36,178 nt of DNA from Rhizophagus sp. LPA8_4_AMF (GCA_021464525.1 JADRCO010000360.1:1-36178), one strand, 5' to 3'; shown: positions 1-9,040, numbered from the stretch's first letter. Notes: generated by a model not told the origin, from the letters alone. Program-made: numbers and translations.

Positions 1-91
1 ATGAGAACAAAGAATAAAAGAAAGAAATAAGGTTAGTGCGGTGGAATAAGAGTAATTAACAAAAAATCAAAACTAAACCCTAAAAACATAC

Positions 92-360
92 CTTTATTGT
101 AGCATCGGAAGAACGAAACTTAAAATCTAAAAAAAAGAAAATAATGAGATATTGGTAAATGTTTCGTTAAAAAACCAATAAAACCACTTTTTAAATTATT
201 ACCATTTCAACCCCGGCATCCAACTACCTGAAACCTAAAAAAAATAATAAGCGAACCATTAGCAAACGTTTCATTAAAGAATCAACAAAAAAAATTTTTT
301 TTCAATATTACCTTCTAATCCTGGTGTCCAACTACCCGAAATCTAAAAAAAAGAAATTAG
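92..360 (-). repeat. Tandem repeat of about 107 bp whose units look like micro-exon plus intron
   Basis: Two units of about 107-108 bp (roughly 154-246 and 261-360) align along their length; 'ccaactac' recurs at 220-227 and 328-335. On the minus strand each unit has a T-run ending in TAG, a 31-32 nt block, then GTAATA, so it resembles a tiny exon between introns: 342-312 reads ISGSWTPGLE and 234-203 reads VSGSWMPGLK. A third AG...GT block (126-92, followed by GTATGT) lies further on and is less similar. This could be the tandemly duplicated micro-exons of a gene continuing off the left edge, or just a tandem repeat. Reading phase does not close cleanly from the second to the third block, so no CDS is called. 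Confidence 0.4.
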
Positions 361-377
361 CTAACAATTTATTAAAT

Positions 378-517
378 ATCAGAACCGGTTCGGATCGGTT
401 CAGTTCAGAACTCCGCTCTGAGCCGACACTTGGAACCGGTTCTATCGGTTCAGTCCACTCCGACTCATTCCGGCTCGAAGAACCGAAACCGAACCGACAG
501 AGTCGTTTCCATCCCTA
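378..517. repeat. CGGTTC-rich interspersed element
   Basis: A GC-richer island in AT-rich DNA, built of CGGTTC/GAACCG permutations such as 'aaccggttcggatcggttc'. Its right end, read on the minus strand, begins TAGGGATGGAAACG. This is close to the left end of the element at 8840-9040 (TAGGGATTGGAAAA), and the other ends also share a (G)GAACYGG-like block, so the two look like members of one family. No clean target-site duplication is visible. The open frame running through it on the plus strand is low-complexity and not a gene. Confidence 0.5.
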
Positions 518-522
518 TATAT

Positions 523-712
523 GGTACAGACAAGACTTTCATGTTATTAATTTTGTATATTAAATATAAGAAGTAACAATTTTTATTTATTCTTAAAAGT
601 TTTAACATGTAGTAAATTTTAAAATCATAAAAAACTTAGAACTTTAAGCAAAATTTAGTATGTTTAATATATTTATTTATTTTATATCATAATTTAAAGG
701 ATTTTAACTAAC
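523..712 (+). repeat. Dispersed repeat, copy 1 of 2
   Basis: Begins GGTACAGACAAG and ends in TTTTAACTAAC. It aligns over its full 190 bp with 3613-3802 in the same orientation with scattered substitutions and 1-nt indels. The two copies lie on either side of kinase copy 1. No coding potential and no terminal inverted repeats were seen. Confidence 0.75.
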
Positions 713-1382
713 AACGAAATTTTATCATTATTTATTTTAAAGTTATGCAAATTTTATTATTCAAAAATTTAATAGGATCCTGAAAGTATGTAACCTTATT
801 AACTCTTTATCAATAATAATTGTTATTTAATATAATTATAATTATCTTAGTTAAAGTTTTATGTTGGTATAATTTCACTTGATTTGAATCATAAGTTACA
901 AAAAAAAAATATATTTTTTTCAAAAAAATAAATATATTAAAAAATTAATAACTTAGGTAATTTTAAATCTATTTTTATGAAAATACTATTTTTAGATTTT
1001 ACTCAAATAAAGCTTTGGATGTAAAATATATGAATTTTTTATAAATTTCGCGTGCGCTTAATACGCTTGTACAAATATTTTACTCACGTGATAGTATTGT
1101 CCATCCAATCATTTTTCATAATAGGTTTTAAAGGTAGAATCAGAATTAATTCGTGGATAATTTAATTTGTTTTAAATTTATTTTTATATATTATAATTGT
1201 ATCTATAATAATTATAACCTTCGGAATTACGAAATACGGCATATGATACTTGTATCGTAATCCACATATCCGCCGATTGCGGATTCGTCCTTTAGTTAAT
1301 GATAAAAAATTTACCGCTGTTTCGGAGAATCCATTATAAATTTATTAATGTATTTGAGGCCGAAAATAATTTTATAATTTAC
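713..1382. other. AT-rich spacer with no gene seen
   Basis: A/T homopolymer runs and stop codons occur in all frames. Around 1220-1300 there is a slightly GC-richer patch with repeated 'tccgccgattgcggattcg'-type words. It may be part of the kinase 3' flank, and nothing identifiable was seen in it. Confidence 0.5.
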
Positions 1383-3042
1383 CTAATCTGAAATCATACA
1401 ATTTTCTAATAAATAAAAAAATAATAACGACGGAATTAGATTTATGCTTACTATATATTATGAGTTCAAAAATAAATAAATATGAAATATTAATACCTAA
1501 ACTTTCACTTAAGAATGTTGATTCTTTTTCTTCATATACTACAATTTTAGTGCTTAATTCTTCCTGTGTTACTATTTTATTTAGTTTCGCAGAATAGTCG
1601 ATTTTTCTGCTTGTATAACATGATAATGGATGATTTTTAGTAGTAGATTCGTTATCTGAAAGTTTTAAAAAATAAAATTAGATAAATATACTTTTTACAG
1701 TTAAATAAAAATAAAATAAATAAAGATACTAAATTTTTTTTGACTTACTCGGAACAGGACTTCTTGAATTATATTCTCGATCATAAAGACTATATCTATA
1801 ATCTTTCCAAATAGAAAGTATTTCTACCAATTCACCAGCTGTTGGTCTTTTATTAAGATCAGAATCCCAACACCTCTTCATTAATCTTACATATATAGGT
1901 AATGTGCTTTCAACAATTTTCGGTCTCAATCCTTTACAAATATCTAAAGAAAGGTCAAAATCATGAGATCTATTGTTGAAAGCAGGAATACCAGATGTAA
2001 GTTCCCACATAATAATTCCAAAAGAATAAATATCAGCAGCTTTAGTATATGGCTTCCCACGCAATACTTCTGGAGCCATGTAAGGAATTACTCCATAAAT
2101 TTCATTTGTATTAGTAGTTTTATTTACTGGTCTACTTAATCCAAAATCGCTTATAACATGAACGTCTTTGAAATTTAGAAGTACATTTCCACTATGAAAA
2201 TCACCATGAACCATATTACGCTTGTGTAAAGTTAAAAGTGCTTTTGCAATATACGCTAAATTATAATATTTTCTAATTACACCTAAATTAGATCTTAGAT
2301 TTCCTTTTTCCATTAATTGCATTACCATCATATAATTTGATGTTTCTGGATCTTGCGTTATTCCATATATGTGTGCGGCTGTAAAATAACTATGACTTGG
2401 ACTCACACATTGTAAATGATTTTTTAACTAAAAATTAAAACAATAATATTAATTAAAAAAACAAATATGTACTTTTTCAAAAGAATAACTTACTTCGTTT
2501 AAGAAAGCATCATTAATATTTGATGAATTATTTAAGCTCTTTAATACAACACGAAATCCCACGTTTTCATTTGACTTAAGAGGTGATTTAACATCCTTTT
2601 CTTTTGCAATTTTATGGTCATAGCCATCACTATAAAAAGCAAAATAGGCAGACCTTTTCCATGTTTGGGTTTCATTATTCCACTGTTGTATGTGCCCATC
2701 TAACCAAATGGCCTTATAGACAGTACTAAATCCACCTTTAGAAAGATATTTAATATTTCTAAATCTATCGTAAGGAATCCATTCTATAACTTCAATTTCG
2801 TTTCTTGCTTTCAGTTGAGTTTCTTGAATAAACTTGTCAATATATTTATTTCCACTAGTCCATTTATCAAAATCACGTTGAAAAATTTTGCTAATACAAT
2901 TTTGGCACCAATCGTCATAGGTTCTTGGTTGTTCACATTTGGTACACAACCCATATTTATTTATTTTACGTTCATATTCACTCAAAGTATTTGGATTATT
3001 ATTTCTGGAATTTTTGAAGTTTCTATTAGACTTTTTAGACAT
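1383..3042 (-). CDS. TKL-type protein kinase with N-terminal Cys knuckle (kinase copy 1, intact)
   Basis: Predicted Ser/Thr or Tyr kinase of the TKL expansion seen in Glomeromycotina; substrate unknown, probably cytosolic (no signal peptide or TM segment). Exons 3042-2494, 2427-1749, 1655-1497 and 1405-1383; every junction is GT-AG and the frame closes to 469 aa. Domains: CxxC-x9-CxxC knuckle (C33, C36, C46, C49), 'DKWTSGN' block at about 59-65, Gly loop LSKGGFSTVYKA (100-111), VAIK lysine K168, alpha-C E183, catalytic HGD at 257-259 with N264, DFG at 277-279, then MAPE and KRCW motifs. The catalytic loop is HGD, not HRD. The C-terminal tail ends ESLENCMISD, shared with the other copies. Relative to copy 2 it lacks about five residues after 'NLRSNL'. 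Intron 1 (66 bp) sits exactly where the first frame would otherwise run into stops. Start chosen at ATG 3042 because the same start and context recur in copy 2. Function confidence is high, pathway unknown. Confidence 0.88.
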
Positions 3043-3395
3043 GTTAATTTCTTTTGCAAAATAATTTTTTTTTTATTATACAAAATTTAATTTATATTTT
3101 AAACCGTCTTACACAAGTTAATTTAGGAAATCCTATAAAGAATGATTACGCCATTTCGGAGTTACGTTTGCGAAAAGAGTACTACATTCGATCAATGAGA
3201 CTATTTCCAGCAATGATAGTAACATTACCATAACCAAATTTGATTTAAATTTTGGTTACGCGATTTTGCAAAAATAATTCTTGACTTATTTATCCGGATA
3301 AAAGAAATTCATATTACTCTTTAATAAATAACGAATACATATTAATATCTCAATAAATTAATTTTTAAAATTACTGTAAATGTGGTACTAAACTA
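3043..3395 (-). repeat. Duplicated upstream/promoter region of kinase copy 1
   Basis: Aligns with 30316-30670 upstream of kinase copy 2. Shared blocks include the poly-T/A region just before the ATG, 'aaaccgtcttacacaag', 'cgccatttcggagttacg' and the 'taataaataacga' stretch. Similarity fades near 3395 and 30670, which marks one edge of the duplicated unit. The gene was therefore copied together with about 350 bp of 5' flank, so both copies may be controlled alike. No specific regulatory site can be named. Confidence 0.75.
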
Positions 3396-4514
3396 ACTTA
3401 TAATACGGAAGTTTAATCATATCGCGATCTACAGAATCGGCCTAAATTAAGAATTTAATAATTTAAATGAAAAACGTGATATTTATTTCACAACTTAGTG
3501 TTACCTGTGCGGATTGATAAAAAAAAATGGAATTTTTAATTTTGAAATAAAGAATACCGTCATAAATACAAATAAACAACGCGAAGTTAGATGGATTTTT
3601 AGCGTTCCGTTGGGGTACAGACAAGGTTTTCATGTTATTAATTTTGTATATTAAATGTGACAAGTAACAATTTTATTCATTTTTAAAAGTTTTAACATGT
3701 AGTAAAGTTTTAAAATCGTAAAAATCTTAGAACTTTAAGCAAAATTTGGTATGTTTTATATGTTTATTTATTTATATCATAATTTAAAGAATTTTAACTA
3801 ACTATCTTTATTCTTGTAACGTTAACTTTTTTTCTAATATTTTTACGTGATCATTTCATTGCGTATATATTCACATTCTAATTAATGATTTAATAAAGTA
3901 AATTATGTAATACTAATGAGCTTGTATTAAAGAAAATAAAATTTACCAAAGATTATTCCAGATGTTATAATTTAATTTTGCGAAATACAGTATTATGTAA
4001 TGATAGTTTATGCATGAGTGCGTTAAATAGTTATGATAAAAAATGTAAATAGTAACTAATGAACTGTATAACGCGATTTGATAAAAGATTTATTTAATAG
4101 AAGCAATTGAGCTCCTGTATACTTAAACAAAATACTCAATATCACTACTTATTTTATATAAAACAAGTACTTTCGGAGTAATAAATTATAAACTATTTTG
4201 CAGAAAAAATAATGGCTACTGTTAACAATAATATTAAATAGTGATACAAACCTTCACTTCGGTAATAGTCTAAATAAGCTATATTTTACTATGGACGGAG
4301 TTGTGTGAACTTCCAAATTTTGGACGGACTTTAAAATCAGACAGAGCCTATTTTCAATTCATATTAATAATAGGTCGAACTGCCAAAAGCTAAGTTTCAT
4401 TCTAAAAATATAGCTCAAATTTTTCGCGTTCTTATTTTTCGTGTACTGATTATTTAAATCGCGTCAATAAAAAATAATACTTTTGTATTCGAAAAAATAT
4501 AATAGATTATAATA
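3396..4514. other. AT-rich spacer holding dispersed repeat copy 2
   Basis: Apart from the 190-bp repeat at 3613-3802, no gene, RNA or element is recognisable. An open frame at 3463-3663 on the minus strand overlaps the repeat edge and has no recognisable content. The last 100 bases before 4515 are the likely promoter and 5' UTR of the next gene. Confidence 0.5.
3613..3802 (+). repeat. Dispersed repeat, copy 2 of 2
   Basis: Same orientation and length as 523-712. It starts GGTACAGACAAGG, just after a 'gcgttccgttgggg' word, and ends TTTTAACTAAC. The left junctions differ: the first copy abuts the CGGTTC-rich element, this copy does not. That defines a sharp repeat boundary at GGTACAGACAAG. Confidence 0.75.
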
Positions 4515-5897
4515 ATGTCTACATCCAAAACCGAACCATTTATCCCTTACGGAAAGTACTTTGAATTCTTTCCAGCAAAAGTTTGGTCATTACAACACTT
4601 TTCTACAATGATCAGTGAGTACTATGAAAACACTGATAAGAGAAATATTAATAATGCATTTTATAAGGCACTAAAAGATGTTGTAAATGACCAAACTTTT
4701 GCAGATGAAGCTCAGCAAATTGCTAAGGAGCTCATAAAGAAGAAAAGGGTAAGTACAATAGGTGAAAATAAGATTTTGTGCCCCTTGCTTGCGTTCCGTT
4801 CCCAAAAGGTGTTGTACAGTGGTCACCTTAGGTGCACATTTTCCGGGTGTCTATTCACCAGCTCTTGTCACTTCCCATTGCGTTCCGTCCCCAATGAGTT
4901 GCTGCAAGTTCTGAGGGCTCCTGGTAAGTGCAGTAGGTTGTCAATATTAGTTTCTTTGATAGAGGTCTATTGATTCTGGAGGTAGATTCAATTATGTACC
5001 TTTCTCTATATACAACAAAAAACTACCCTGTTGGCATCTTCTGCATCTGACCATTATAATCCCAATTTTACCTGATTTTACTTATTATGAAATATTTCTC
5101 ACCCAATCATGCTTTTTAAATAGGATATTAAAGAAATAAGTGTACCAGCACCATCACTATCGTCATCTACTACTGTTCTGGGGAAGAGGAAAGAAAATCC
5201 AAATATAGAAAACTCCTCCTCTTCCCCAAGGAAGCAATGTATCATAGATCATTGCTTCCATCCGAATGTGGATGTACCTTTGCAAGCCGATGGGTCATTA
5301 GACATACTAGGAGTTGTAAAGGCTACTATATGTGTATTTGATCAAAAAATAATCACCCTTGGATCTTTCCGCTCTTACAAAAATTCAGACCATTTACTAG
5401 TAAATTCTGAAAAGAGTGTGAAAGTTCCACGGGAGAGTACATATGATGCCGAAATGTATCGGATATTAGTAAATTGGCTTGCAAAGGTACATGAATTTGA
5501 AATAACTGGCCAGTGGCATCTAGAAGGAATCAGCAATGATGGAAATTGGCACCATCATTACTGTGACCTTACCATAAAAAAACCGGAAAATCCCTATCCT
5601 GAAGCTGTTATTGAACTTATAGCAACAGGATCCAACCCTGAACTCAGGAAACATTTTGATAAAGTGCTAAATTATGCCAACAAGCTTAAATCTCGGGAAG
5701 TATGGCTTGTGCACTTCTCTAGGGAGGATTCTGTTGCATCCCATCCATACTGGCCAAGTGAACAGCTTCAGGGAAGAGGATTAAATGTCATGCACTTTTG
5801 GCATGACATGGATTTTGGAAAGGTCTGTATGAGTGCTAAATTTCGGGATGTCACTGGCAAGTCCCATACAATAGTAAATGAACAGATTTTACCCTAA
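4515..5897 (+). CDS. Two-exon protein with possible PD-(D/E)XK nuclease-like C-terminal domain
   Basis: Exon 1 4515-4748 ends AAAAGG|GTAAGT; exon 2 5124-5897 follows TTTAAATAG; the frame closes to 335 aa. Residues 1-78 form a charged helical region (motif FFPAKVWSLQHFSTMIS). A Ser/Lys-rich linker with KRK-type basic residues (about 96-115) could act as a nuclear signal. The C-terminal part has the order helix-Glu (YDAEMYRIL, E188), strand Asp (HYCDLTI, D226), strand Glu (AVIELIA, E242), then a helix and a VWLVHF strand. This recalls the restriction-endonuclease-like fold, but the usual ExK lysine is replaced by Ala, so catalysis is doubtful. I recognise it as a Glomeromycotina-type family but cannot name it. 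The 375-bp intron is long for the window and carries a GC-richer repeat insert. The start at 4515 is the first ATG of the exon 1 frame. Confidence 0.75.
4789..4894 (+). repeat. GC-richer insert in intron 1, bounded by 17-bp direct repeats
   Basis: TTGCGTTCCGTTCCCAA at 4789-4805 and TTGCGTTCCGTCCCCAA at 4878-4894 match at 16 of 17 positions. Between them lie short inverted words such as CACCTTAGGTG. The base composition stands out from the surrounding AT-rich intron. It may be an old insertion; no terminal inverted repeats were seen. The frame stays open from exon 1 to 4973, so intron retention would give a truncated 152-aa product. Confidence 0.45.
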
Positions 5898-6150
5898 GTA
5901 TTATTGGTGGTAATTTTTAATTTCTTTTTTTTTTAAGGATTGATTTTAAGAGTAAATATTAAACTTAATTATTGGTGGTAAATATCATATGAAAAGGGAG
6001 ATTTTTTTTGACGATCTAATGTTTAATATATTTACATACCAAGAACATAAGAACGTATATATAATCTGATAGTAGCAACGGCTAATTATTTATTTACAAA
6101 AAAATTCCTAGCCAAGTTCATAAAATAATCAAATTATTCACTTTCTCAAC

Positions 6151-6678
6151 ATGAAAATTTCCATTCCTTTAACCATTGTTGCCATAATTTGTATTATGGC
6201 ACTCGAACAAATTGAAGCATTTAATTCTACATTCAGTGTATTTGTGTTTTTTTCGCAATGTAAAGTTTGGGCTACAGATAATTCAGATAAAACTGTAATA
6301 GATACCGGATGGATGAATTGCGAAGATGGAGACCTTCACGCAAAGGTTATGTGCAGCAAGAGAAAAGCAAAACATAGAGGACCATTTAGTTCAGATACCT
6401 GTTTTAAATTTAAGGGAAGTGTTGATATCTGGCATTTTGATCAAAAAGTCCTAATAGAACATGGAAAAGAACACAAAAGCTTTATGGTCATACTTCGATC
6501 TTTATCCATATGGCCAATACATTCCAATGAAAAAGGAGGAAAATTTATTGATACTTCTGGAAACCTTCTTACGTACAGGTTGCCATTTTTTTCTTTCCAT
6601 AAAAATACTGATTTCTATAGATGTGATGATGAATCAGATTTCAAGCGCTTACTAAATTACGCCAAAAACACCTACTAG
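6151..6678 (+). CDS. Small secreted protein, function unknown (effector-like)
   Basis: Single-exon ORF of 175 aa. Residues 1-23 look like a classical signal peptide: MK, then a hydrophobic IPLTIVAIICIMAL core, with likely cleavage near IEA-F. The mature part is mixed and charged with several Cys (C37, C57, C68, C82, C153 by rough count) and aromatic motifs. No transmembrane segment follows, so secretion is likely. I do not recognise the family. The 3' end runs directly into a sacsin-like relic in another frame; the last 15-20 residues, including LLNYAKNTY, may be out-of-frame relic sequence, so the native C-terminus may have been replaced. It could also be non-functional. The open frame at 6461-6655 is a shadow of this one. 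Confidence 0.6.
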   Translation: MKISIPLTIVAIICIMALEQIEAFNSTFSVFVFFSQCKVWATDNSDKTVIDTGWMNCEDGDLHAKVMCSKRKAKHRGPFSSDTCFKFKGSVDIWHFDQKVLIEHGKEHKSFMVILRSLSIWPIHSNEKGGKFIDTSGNLLTYRLPFFSFHKNTDFYRCDDESDFKRLLNYAKNTY

Positions 6679-8075
6679 AAGCGACCTATATAAATGAACT
6701 AAACTATCTTAAAAACTATATAGTACCAGATTTGGAAAATTTTGTACCTTCTCAAGACTATATTACTTTCTTAAAAAGGCTCTTATCTTTAAATAATAAT
6801 ATTATTGATTATTTTAACTGAAACAATTTAAAATTATACACCTAACAAATCACTTACAACTTTCGCGAGAGCAGATACTTTATATGACAATGAAGTTATT
6901 TTATTTCTCAACATTTTTGACACCAACAAATTTTTACCGACAGTCAATTTCAAAACGATCCTGTTTGTTTAGAAGCTTTAGAAAGAATCGGGCTTAATCG
7001 TCAAGTGAATTGTGATACATTTATTAAATGTGCACGAGAGATTGAATCACAATTTCAGCAACCGGATAAATTTCCAACAAATATAGTTAAAAATTGAGCA
7101 AAATATTTATAAATTATTTATATACATAAGATTTTAGGTTTCCAAACGATCAATGAAACCAAATTCATTCCATCAGAAAAGTATCTTCAAAGTCCATTTC
7201 AAGAGGAATCAAAAGAAACTTTGGGATATGAAAATTTTGAAGTTTTTTGTTTTCAAAGATATAAGGAAGTATGTTGGACTGAAAGACCTTTATTTGAGAG
7301 AAGTGTTGAACCGGATAATTCATTTTGTGAACGATATTCAACTATTGGAAAACCATCTTTAGAAGAAATTATTAAACATTGGTTTTTTTTTGTCGAGGAA
7401 ATTAAATCCAAAATTATTTGGAAGTCTTCAGAAATAAAAAGCGTAATGGAAGAAATATATAAAATAATGAATGAATTTTCACATGATGACATTATGAAAG
7501 GACTGATTAAATTAAAAATTAATTATTCTAACAAAAAATTGTTCTTAAATGGGGATGATCCATTAGATGGAAAAAGCTGGGTAGCAGGAAAGGAGCTTGT
7601 TTTTGGAATACAAGAAGATATTAAAGAGGGAATGTACAAAGTTAAAACATGTTTAATGCCATATAAAGATTTATTAATGCTTACGGGAGCCTATGAGATA
7701 AATATAGAAGAGTTAGAAGAATTAGAAAAGTTAAAAAATTCAGAAAAAAATGCAACTATTGATCAAAAAGAAATATTAGTTAATGATTTATTGGATAAAC
7801 TCATAAAGCAATCTAACAATGAATATCATGATGTTTTTTTCATTTTTGATAAAGAGCAAGAAAAAATTGGTGCTAACAGATATGTACTTTCAGGTTCGTT
7901 AAATTATTATTTTTTTTCCTGCTTATATACAGTATACATTACATAACTTTGCTATCCTCAATAATATTTTTTTCTTTTTTTTCACGCAGCCGCTTCATCA
8001 TATTTTAAAAGAATGTTCTAAAATGGCTTAAGTGAATCATCAAGGGATCCTCTTTGTTAATCTATATTGATGACA
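6660..8075 (+). pseudogene. Relic of a sacsin-like protein with C-terminal BTB domain
   Basis: Coding-like text scattered over several frames in linear order: 'LLEATYINELNYLKNYIVPD' near 6673, LEALERIGLNRQVNC near 6971, CAREIESQFQQPDKFP near 7032, then a long open stretch 7221-7895 that includes DDPLDGKSWVAGKELVFG and LLMLTGAYEI. The end (about 7820-7890) reads YHDVFFIFDKEQEKIGANRY, the start of a BTB domain. After an intron (GT near 7893, acceptor TTCACGCAG at about 7989) it continues AASSYFKRMF, followed at once by an in-frame TAA. Frameshifts and stops also occur near 6820-6960 and 7095-7140. The N-terminal ATPase region is absent. The order sacsin-like then BTB fits a known Glomeromycotina architecture from memory; a frame-aware search would confirm it. 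Confidence 0.7.
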
Positions 8076-8404
8076 TCTTTTTATAATAGAAGTTATCACT
8101 TAATTTTATTAAGAAAAATACTATCTATTTTAATAATTAAAAAAGTGTTTATATTTTAATGCGAGACGCGTAAGAATAATTATTTTTTTTATATCTGTGG
8201 ATGTTATCGTTCTGATCTATAATTACTAGCATCACACATTGGTCCTTACAAATCATACACGTGAAATTTTTTGCAATACACCCCACATGACATTGACCTC
8301 ACACCACTGGTATTCGTGGTCTCATGGAATATATGGAATCCGCATATTTCTGAACTAATCCATGTGGAATTACATGACCGATCTACCACTCTCACAGTAC
8401 CCAA
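8076..8404. other. Spacer between two relics
   Basis: AT-rich to about 8220, then a less AT-rich stretch (8225-8400) with words such as 'tcatggaatatatggaatcc' and 'atccatgtggaattacatg' that read like decayed coding or repeat sequence. I could not assign it to any family. Confidence 0.35.
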
Positions 8405-8555
8405 CAAATTTCTGTATTTTCAATTGGATTATATTTTTTATTAAAAGTTATTAGATTTCCTTTTTCTACTAATTCCATTGCTATATATAATTCGATGCTC
8501 CTGGATCTTGACTTATTCAAAATACGCTTACGACTGTAAAGGCATAATTTGAACT

Positions 8556-8820
8556 AGTGTTACGATCCGGATGAACCCGTCATCCGTTCAATCCGGTCCG
8601 AAAATATACGAATGATCCGGATGAAAATCCGGATTTAATCCGGATGAGAATGTTATATGTACGTTCCAGATGATTCAGATCCAATCCGCTAAAACATAGA
8701 GATAACGGATGACGGATTGATCCGGATGAGCAAATACGGATTATATGGATGATCCGGATGGGTTTCGAATCGGATAAATCCGCGGATTGACGGATTGACG
8801 GATTAACGGATCGCAACACT
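8556..8820. mobile_element. MITE-like insertion with 14-bp TIRs and 10-bp target-site duplication
   Basis: The left end AGTGTTACGATCCG (8556-8569) and right end CGGATCGCAACACT (8807-8820) are inverted repeats with one mismatch. They are flanked by perfect 10-bp direct repeats AATTTGAACT (8546-8555 and 8821-8830). Removing one repeat restores continuity with the kinase relic around the equivalent of intact copies' exon 2 start. The 265-bp interior is dense in ATCCGGAT-type words and a GACGGATT tandem run, with no transposase. The TSD length is in the range of Mutator-like elements, an inference only. Confidence 0.85.
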
Positions 8821-8839
8821 AATTTGAACTCACACATTG

Positions 8840-9040
8840 TAGGGATTGGAAAAGTTTGTAGTTGAGAGGTTGAGTAAATTCGTCCTGATCGGTTTTGTAC
8901 TTTCAGTTCCGATCGGTTCAGATAAATTTTTGATATAAACTGACTCATTTCTGGAACGAACTGACCAAATCGTATTATGGACCATCCAATTCGAGCCGGC
9001 TCAAGTCGGTTTACGAGCGGACCGAGCGAGCCAGTTCCTA
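8840..9040. mobile_element. CGGTTC-rich MITE-like insertion
   Basis: Inserted just beyond the previous element in the same relic. The left end TAGGGATTGG (8840-8849) and right end CCAGTTCCTA (9031-9040) form imperfect inverted repeats (8 of 10). ATTGTA occurs on both sides (8836-8841 and 9041-9046), consistent with a short target duplication, although the exact edges are uncertain by 1-2 bp. The interior has GATCGGTTC/GAGCCGG words. Its ends resemble those of the element at 378-517. The open frame crossing both elements on the minus strand (8580-8948) is not a gene. Confidence 0.6.

Noticed and set aside
324-563. 79-codon open frame on the plus strand
   Set aside because: It runs through the CGGTTC-rich element and into the dispersed repeat; the composition is low-complexity and it spans a repeat boundary.
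2815-3090. 91-codon plus-strand open frame opposite kinase copy 1 exon 1
   Set aside because: Antisense shadow of a confident exon; the same shadow appears opposite copy 2 (30085-30267).
7253-7492. Minus-strand open frame in the sacsin relic
   Set aside because: Shadow of the plus-strand relic, which has recognisable protein text.
8580-8948. 122-codon minus-strand open frame
   Set aside because: It lies across two inserted elements made of GATCCG and CGGTTC words; no protein-like conservation.
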